Assembly: GCA_903938935.1 (NCBI GenBank)
Contig: CAJAFD010000134.1
Coordinates: 1-8,278 of the forward strand
DNA: 8,278 nt
Direction of reading: 5' to 3'
Source: an uncultured Opitutia bacterium
Lineage (GTDB): Bacteria; Verrucomicrobiota; Verrucomicrobiia; Opitutales; Opitutaceae
The notes under the pieces were generated by a model. That model saw only the letters and a list, made by a program, of their open reading frames with translations, made no database searches and was not told the DNA's origin. A program made the translations under genes and the position numbers. How positions within the stretch are numbered: position 1 is the stretch's first letter; each line of letters opens with the position of its first letter. This document shows, piece after piece, positions 1-4,466 of this stretch.

Positions 1-293
1 CGATCCTCGCCCACGCCAGCGATCGCGATTCTAACGAAGCCTATGCCGCGGGCGCGGCGCAACTGCCGCTCCTCGCCGGCCACCTCGGGCCGCTCGCGCT
101 CACCACCGATCTTGTCGCACTCGACGTCGCCCTCGATAAACTCGCTGCAGCGAGCGGGCCGATCAAGCAACGCCTGCTGCAAGCCGCGGCGCACGTCGTG
201 ATTTCCGACGGCGAAGTCCACGTCGAGGAATACGAACTCCTGCGCGCCATCGCGGCCACGCTCGATGTCCCGCTGCCTCCTTTGCCCGCTTAG
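1..293 (+). CDS. C-terminus of a probable M48-type metallopeptidase with a TerB-like tail (5' partial)
   Basis: The gene enters from the left edge in frame 3 and stops at TAG 291-293, leaving 96 complete codons. The visible part is alpha-helical. A segment with LDVALDKLAAASGPIKQRLL (residues 40-59) is followed by ISDGEVHVEEYELLRAIAAT (67-86) and the ending LDVPLPPLPA. The DG-x-V-x-x-x-E-x-E-LLRAIA pattern resembles the TerB-like acidic helical segment. That segment forms the C-terminal tail of many membrane M48 (HtpX/Ste24-like) zinc proteases, where the wording K-R-x-LLxA…DGxVxxxExELLRAIAxxLDxPxPPL recurs. The catalytic HExxH part would lie outside the window, so protease function is inferred from the tail alone; a free-standing TerB-like protein is the alternative. 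It converges on the minus-strand gene ending at 359, with only the hairpin region between them. Confidence 0.55.
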   Translation, partial: ILAHASDRDSNEAYAAGAAQLPLLAGHLGPLALTTDLVALDVALDKLAAASGPIKQRLLQAAAHVVISDGEVHVEEYELLRAIAATLDVPLPPLPA

Positions 294-297
294 GGCC

Positions 298-325
298 AAA
301 AAAAAGCCGCCCCAAAAGGGCGGCT
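298..325 (-). terminator. Rho-independent terminator of the beta-propeller gene, possibly bidirectional
   Basis: A perfect 8-bp stem, AGCCGCCC (305-312) and GGGCGGCT (318-325), closes a 5-nt loop. On the minus strand the stem is followed directly by seven T residues (plus-strand A-run 298-304), the classic intrinsic terminator form. It lies about 34 bp beyond the stop of the minus-strand gene at 359-2782. For the plus-strand gene ending at 293 the same hairpin is followed only by AGATT, so it would be a weak terminator in that direction. Confidence 0.85.
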
Positions 326-358
326 AGATTGGAGATCTGAAGTTAAACGCTCGAGCGC

Positions 359-2782
359 TCAGGGCAGCTCGTAAACTTCGAGCAAGACATCGCCCGACAT
401 GCCGCCCGTCGCGGTCACATGCACCGTGTAACCGGCGCCCGCGGTGAGCGTGAGTTTCACCGCCGCTGATTTCGCGTCGGCATCAAGACCAAACGCACCT
501 GCCGCCGTGAAATCCGCCGCCGTCACGGCCTGCGCCCAATCATCGTTGTCGGCCACTTTGAGCGAGCCGCGATAGACTTCCAGTTTCGGGTCCGCCAACG
601 CGCTGGCCACACCGAAGCCCGCGAGGCGAGCACCGACCGCACGCACGAGCACGGTCTTGGTACCACTGCCGCCGATCACAAAGCCACCGATCAGCATATC
701 GTTGGAACCGCCCGCGCGAGCGAGCGCCGAGAAGTTACTGAAGCGAGCCGAGGTGCCGAGACCGTAGAGTTCGATCAAAGTGTTGCCCGTGGTGCGCGCG
801 GCCATTTGCAGGGAGTGGGTCCCGTTGAGGGCGCGGGACAGAACGGCATCTTTGCTGCCTGCCGTCAGAGGGAAAGCGCCGGCCGCGTTGAAGAGCGTGG
901 TGGTCGCTTGGCCAGAGACCCAATCGTCGTTGGCGTCGAGCTGGGTCGCACCGCTATAGAATGCGAGCCGCGGATCATCCAAGGCGTTGGTCACTCCGAA
1001 ACCGGCGAGTCCGGGGCCGATGGCACGAGCGAGGATCGTGTCCGTGCCGCTATTTTGGAAACCAACGATCACGGTCTGGCCCGCGGCGGCCGTGGTGCGA
1101 ATGGAGCTGTTGGTGATGCGGGTGGCGCTGGGGGTGACTTCGAGTAAGGCGATGGAGCCGTCGATGCCGAGATCGGGGAAACCTTCGTAACCGACCAGCA
1201 AGGAGGGACGCCCGGTAGGACTTTCCGCAGCGGAAACGAAGACCAAGGTCTCGGGGGAGACGTGCTGCGTGCCCTTCGTGACGTTGGTGCCGTCGATGAG
1301 GTTGAAGTAGCCGACGATGCGGACCTGGTTGAGGTTGGTCACATCAAACTGGTAAATGCCGTTCTGACGTTCTGCGCCGACGAAAATATACTGCTTTCCT
1401 TCGATCTCACCATAAGCGAGGGCCTCGGGCTCGGGGCCTTTGTCATCGGAGCGGGTGTCGATCGCGGTGGTGGTGCCGCTGTTCATATTGAACGTGAGCG
1501 GGTAATTATTGCGCACGAACTCTTCGATCATGGAGCCGCTGTCGAACACGCGGGTGCCGGCCTCATCCCAAATGGTGAAGCTGCGGGTGCCGATCATCGT
1601 GGGCACTTCGATGCCAGCGTCGGCATCGGTGTTACCATCGAAACGGGAGATGTTGAGGCGACCGAGGCCGGCCGAATTACTGAGACTGCCGGCAAACACG
1701 AGGTCGCCCGCGCCGTCGGCGACGGTGTCGACGATGCCCGTGGCACCAGCCCGGGCGATGTCGCCATCATCGGTGCGCGCGTCACCTTCGTTGGCCGTGG
1801 CGACGTAGCGTTTACCACCTTGGACAAAGGTCTGGATCGTATCCGGCATGGGCAGGCCTGGGACCACGTCGTTGATGTTGATCGCCGAGAGTCCGCCGCC
1901 CGTCGGGTCTTGGTCAGAGCCATCGATGCGCTGCGTAATCGTGCCGAGGTAGTTGATCGCGGTGAACGTGTTGGCGTTGGTGCCGGTGAGATCGAGGATC
2001 GCGATAGCGTTATTTTCCTGCAGCGTCACGTAGACCTTATCATTGGTCGTAGCGGAAAACTCGGGCTCGATGTAGAGGTAGCGGTCGGCCGCGGCGACGT
2101 CGGCGACATTGATGCGGACGCTGTTGAGGTTAACCCCACTGGCGAGACCGGTTTTGAAATCGACGGTGGTGACGGAGGGAGCGGCGCTGGTGAGACTGGC
2201 CGTTGAAGTCACGTCTGCAAGGTTCACGACGCTGACCGAGCCGGGGGCTTGGGCGGCGTTGGCCGTGTATTCGCCTTCGTTGGCGACGATGACTTTGGTC
2301 CCGTCCGGCGTGAACTTCACGGCATCGGGATGGTAGCCCACGTCGACGGTCCGCAGCACCGTACCAGTGGCCAATTCGAAAAACGCCACCTTGCCGAGCA
2401 CGCGGGTGTTATCACTCGGGATAATCGAGGCGACGCCGAAACCGCGACCGTTGGGATCTGCCGCCACGCTGCTGACGCCTAGCGTCGCGGTGGCCCCAAA
2501 AATGTTATCAAAATTAGCGGCCACGACAAAACTCAGCGCACCTGAAGAAGAGAGCGCGTAGATGTCGATCTTGTGGCTCACCGTGCCCGTGCGCGCCAAG
2601 GAATTGGTCGCGAGCACATAATCCGAGCCGGAAGGAGCGTTATAGTGCGCGACGACTTCGCCGCCACCGGGGATTGAAACGCCAGAGATCAGTTTGAGTT
2701 CAGCCCGGGCCGAGGTCACCGCGAGCGCCGTCAGTAAAACAAAAGCCAGACGTGGAATGGAGTGGTAGATCATCTTTTTCAT
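359..2782 (-). CDS. Exported choice-of-anchor I beta-propeller protein with two C-terminal Verrucomicrobial modules
   Basis: The product has 807 residues. Residues 1-27 form a Sec signal peptide: MKKM, a basic stretch, a hydrophobic core LAFVLLTALAV, and an ARA cleavage site before ELK. Residues about 28-550 look like a beta-propeller of the choice-of-anchor I family. Seen motifs are HPDAVKFTPDGTKVIVANEG (151-170), a second ATANEGDART (328-337), GPEPEALAYG (449-458) and SPETLVFVSAAESPTGRPSL (509-528). Family members are often labelled alkaline phosphatase or mesenchyme-specific glycoprotein-like, but their activity is not established, so I assign no enzyme function. The name reflects that members end in varied sorting domains. 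Here the end is a tandem pair of modules (about 556-676 and 680-807) and I see no PEP-CTERM, LPXTG or lipobox. The ATG at 2782 gives the full signal peptide; no Shine-Dalgarno precedes it, and an in-frame ATG lies three codons on. It is divergent from the DUF1501 gene. Confidence 0.85.
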   Translation of the reverse strand: MKKMIYHSIPRLAFVLLTALAVTSARAELKLISGVSIPGGGEVVAHYNAPSGSDYVLATNSLARTGTVSHKIDIYALSSSGALSFVVAANFDNIFGATATLGVSSVAADPNGRGFGVASIIPSDNTRVLGKVAFFELATGTVLRTVDVGYHPDAVKFTPDGTKVIVANEGEYTANAAQAPGSVSVVNLADVTSTASLTSAAPSVTTVDFKTGLASGVNLNSVRINVADVAAADRYLYIEPEFSATTNDKVYVTLQENNAIAILDLTGTNANTFTAINYLGTITQRIDGSDQDPTGGGLSAININDVVPGLPMPDTIQTFVQGGKRYVATANEGDARTDDGDIARAGATGIVDTVADGAGDLVFAGSLSNSAGLGRLNISRFDGNTDADAGIEVPTMIGTRSFTIWDEAGTRVFDSGSMIEEFVRNNYPLTFNMNSGTTTAIDTRSDDKGPEPEALAYGEIEGKQYIFVGAERQNGIYQFDVTNLNQVRIVGYFNLIDGTNVTKGTQHVSPETLVFVSAAESPTGRPSLLVGYEGFPDLGIDGSIALLEVTPSATRITNSSIRTTAAAGQTVIVGFQNSGTDTILARAIGPGLAGFGVTNALDDPRLAFYSGATQLDANDDWVSGQATTTLFNAAGAFPLTAGSKDAVLSRALNGTHSLQMAARTTGNTLIELYGLGTSARFSNFSALARAGGSNDMLIGGFVIGGSGTKTVLVRAVGARLAGFGVASALADPKLEVYRGSLKVADNDDWAQAVTAADFTAAGAFGLDADAKSAAVKLTLTAGAGYTVHVTATGGMSGDVLLEVYELP
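362..745 (-). repeat. C-terminal module copy B of the choice-of-anchor I protein
   Basis: This encodes residues about 680-807, the extreme C-terminus. Landmarks are FSNFSALARAG, MLIGGFVIGGSGTKTVLVRA, LAGFGVASALADPKLEVY, NDDW, FTAAGAFGL and the end GDVLLEVYELP. Compared with copy A it has the fuller GGFVIGGSGTKT strand, and it has Ala instead of Pro in the core (AVGARLAGFGV versus AIGPGLAGFGV). I recognise this module as common at the C-termini of secreted Opitutaceae proteins. A role in surface attachment or sorting is inference. Confidence 0.75.
755..1117 (-). repeat. C-terminal module copy A of the choice-of-anchor I protein
   Basis: This encodes residues about 556-676. It aligns with copy B along its length: a start like ITNSSIRTTA, then TILARAIGPGLAGFGVTNAL, DDPRLAFYSG, NDDW, FNAAGAFPL, and an end NTLIELYGLG. 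The same order of landmarks appears in copy B, so the pair arose by domain duplication. Copy A keeps the AxGPxLAGFGV core. The boundaries are read by eye and may be off by several residues. Confidence 0.75.
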
Positions 2783-2832
2783 TCACGTAACATCTGGGTA
2801 ACAGCGCACGCCATGTAGTGTAACATTACTGC

Positions 2833-2842
2833 GACTACGTCA
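2833..2842 (+). repeat. Direct repeat GACTACGTCA, copy 1
   Basis: This is an exact 10-bp match to the copy at 2921-2930, 88 bp away in the same orientation, inside the divergent promoter region. It contains the ACGTCA core that also ends the palindrome TGACGTCA at 2983-2990. It could be a regulator binding site. The identity of the repeat is seen; the function is inferred. Confidence 0.5.
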
Positions 2843-2920
2843 CATGTTTGGCACAACTTTGAAAAACGCCTCCCTTAGGTTCGATGAACCCAGTTTAAAC
2901 AGGATTGAATCCACCGCATG

Positions 2921-2930
2921 GACTACGTCA
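2921..2930 (+). repeat. Direct repeat GACTACGTCA, copy 2
   Basis: Second exact copy of the 10-mer at 2833-2842. It lies 78 bp upstream of the DUF1501 start codon, where an activator or repressor site for the plus-strand operon could sit. Confidence 0.5.
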
Positions 2931-2982
2931 GATAAACCTTAGTTCACCCAATACGTCCTGGCGCGCAACCCCACCGCGGCCC

Positions 2983-2990
2983 TGACGTCA
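2983..2990. promoter_or_regulatory. Perfect palindrome TGACGTCA near the DUF1501 start
   Basis: This 8-bp perfect palindrome is centred about 21 bp upstream of the DUF1501 start codon. It shares its ACGTCA half with both 10-bp repeats further upstream. Its position would suit a repressor site for the DUF1501 operon, but an 8-bp palindrome alone is weak evidence. Confidence 0.3.
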
Positions 2991-3007
2991 TACCTGCTTA
3001 CCCTACC

Positions 3008-4456
3008 ATGGCTCACCCCTATCCCTCGCCCCCCGGCCACGCGTGCCATGGCATTTCGACCGACCTCGCCGACTGCTTTCTCACTCGCCGCCAATTGCTT
3101 TCCCGCGTGGGCATGGGCGTCGGCGCCCTCGGGCTCGCTTCACTCGTACCCGGCCAACTTATTGGCGCGACCTCGGCCACGGCTGATTTGAAAATCGGCC
3201 CGAGCCCGTTGCTCCCCAAGCCCCCGCATTTTCCAGGCAAAGCCAAAGCTATCATCCACATCTTTGCCCAAGGCGCCCCTTCCCACGTCGACACCTGGGA
3301 CCCCAAGCCGACCCTCACCCGTCTTAATAACAAAACCCTCGCCGACGGCGGCATCGCGATGGGTTCACCGTTTCAATTTAAACCATACGGCGCTTCCGGC
3401 CTCGAGATCAGCGACGTCTTCGCCAAGACCGCCGCCCACGCCGACGACCTCGCCGTCATCCGCTCGATGTGGACCGACATCCCCGCCCACGACGTTGCCA
3501 CGGTCTTCATGAACACCGGTTCGCTGCGCCTCACCAAGCCCAGCTTCGGCTCTTGGCTGGTCTACGGCCTCGGCACCGAAAACCAAAACCTCCCCGGCTT
3601 CATCGCCCTGCGTAGCGGCAAACTCCCCACCGGCGGCGCCGGCAATTACGGTTCCGCCTTCCTGCCCGGCACGTTCCAAGGCGCCTCCATCAACACCACG
3701 GCGGCCACCGTGCAGCAGATGATCCAAAACATCCGCAACAGCTACGTCGCCCCCAAAGAACAACGCCGCCAACTCGACTTCGTCCACCAACTCAACCAGG
3801 TCCACGCCCAAAATCTCCAACGCGAAGCCGCCCTCGAGACCCGCCTCGAATCCTACGAAATCGCCTTCCGCATGCAGGCCGAGGCCACCGATGCCTTCGA
3901 TCTCAGCAAAGAAACTGAAGCTACCCGCGCCACCTACGGCAACACCCAGCAGGGCAAACAACTTCTCATTGCCCGCCGCCTCGTCGAGCGCGGCGTCCGC
4001 GTCGTCCAAGTCTGGCACGACGGCTGGGACCACCACCAAGATCTCCGCGAAAAACTCTCCGCCAAAGCCGGCGAAATCGACGGCCCCCTCGCCGCTCTCT
4101 TCGCCGACCTCAAACAACGCGGCCTCCTTGATAGCACGCTCGTCGTCTGGGGCGGCGAATTCGGCCGCAAACCCACCAAAGACCGCAACGGCTACGAAAA
4201 CCCCGGCCGCGATCACAACGCCAAAGCCTTCTCCGTCGTCATGGCCGGCGGCGGCATCAAAGGCGGCACGGTCCACGGTGCGACCGACGAATTTGGCGCC
4301 GCCGCCGTCACCGATAAAGTTCACGTTCACGATCTCCACGCGACGATGCTCCACTGCCTCGGCCTCGACCACACGAAGCTCACCTACCGCTTCAACGGCC
4401 GCGATTTCCGCCTCACCGACGTCGCCGGCGAAGTCGTCAAACCCGTCCTCGCCTGA
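3008..4456 (+). CDS. DUF1501 protein, Tat-exported, sulfatase/alkaline-phosphatase-like fold
   Basis: The product has 482 residues, a usual length for DUF1501. The N-terminus has a twin-arginine motif TRRQLLS (26-32), then a hydrophobic stretch VGMGVGALGLASLVPG, so Tat export is predicted. Family landmarks are AIIHIFAQGAPSHVDTWDPK (81-100), GSWLVYGLGTENQNLPGF (181-198), RATYGNTQQGKQLLIARRLV (307-326), VRVVQVWHDGWDHHQDL (330-346), STLVVWGGEFGRKP (376-389), NPGRDHNAKAFSVVMAGGGI (398-417) and a C-terminal HVHDLHATMLHCLGLD (439-454). Asp and His residues at these places match the metal-binding layout expected of the alkaline-phosphatase/sulfatase superfamily, but no substrate is established for DUF1501 proteins. 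The ATG at 3008 is the first start giving the whole Tat signal; no Shine-Dalgarno is visible. The cytochrome gene follows after 10 bp, so the two are very likely co-transcribed. Family call is secure; biochemical role unknown. Confidence 0.93.
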   Translation: MAHPYPSPPGHACHGISTDLADCFLTRRQLLSRVGMGVGALGLASLVPGQLIGATSATADLKIGPSPLLPKPPHFPGKAKAIIHIFAQGAPSHVDTWDPKPTLTRLNNKTLADGGIAMGSPFQFKPYGASGLEISDVFAKTAAHADDLAVIRSMWTDIPAHDVATVFMNTGSLRLTKPSFGSWLVYGLGTENQNLPGFIALRSGKLPTGGAGNYGSAFLPGTFQGASINTTAATVQQMIQNIRNSYVAPKEQRRQLDFVHQLNQVHAQNLQREAALETRLESYEIAFRMQAEATDAFDLSKETEATRATYGNTQQGKQLLIARRLVERGVRVVQVWHDGWDHHQDLREKLSAKAGEIDGPLAALFADLKQRGLLDSTLVVWGGEFGRKPTKDRNGYENPGRDHNAKAFSVVMAGGGIKGGTVHGATDEFGAAAVTDKVHVHDLHATMLHCLGLDHTKLTYRFNGRDFRLTDVAGEVVKPVLA

Positions 4457-4466
4457 GCGCCCCGCC

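Larger units (their letters stand above)
2783..3007. promoter_or_regulatory. Divergent control region between the beta-propeller gene and the DUF1501 operon
   Basis: This 225-bp non-coding stretch separates two divergent starts and must hold promoters for both. It is more AT-rich than the flanking genes. ACGT occurs five times (2785, 2837, 2925, 2953, 2985). Four of these read ACGTC, and the 10-mer GACTACGTCA occurs twice exactly. A GGTTC-GAT-GAACC inverted repeat (2878-2890) abuts an imperfect palindrome around GTTTAAAC (2890-2903). Promoter guesses are weak: on the plus strand TTGAAT (2905-2910) with GATAAA (2931-2936), spacing too long; on the minus strand ATGTGA 17 nt before TACACT. No sigma-70 pair is convincing. 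No small gene with a ribosome binding site is evident. Confidence 0.6.

Noticed and set aside
348..357. 10-bp palindrome CGCTCGAGCG just after the beta-propeller stop
   Set aside because: Too short and without a T-run. The strong hairpin at 298-325 already accounts for termination.
1262..2206. 314-codon plus-strand open frame opposite the beta-propeller gene
   Set aside because: Composition is Val/Asp/Gly/Arg-rich without motifs. The minus strand encodes a coherent exported protein with signal peptide and internal repeats.
2779..2826. 15-codon minus-strand frame (MLHYMACAVTQMLRE) whose stop overlaps the beta-propeller start as ATGA
   Set aside because: The overlap is neat and could suggest a coupled leader peptide, but it is short, has no ribosome binding site and no run of regulatory codons. 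Chance is the simpler explanation.
3891..4466. In-frame upstream extension of the cytochrome gene into the DUF1501 gene (192 extra codons)
   Set aside because: The extension translates to low-complexity Ser/Pro/Ala/Thr sequence in a shifted frame of a well-supported DUF1501 gene. The ATG at 4467 starts a clear signal peptide.
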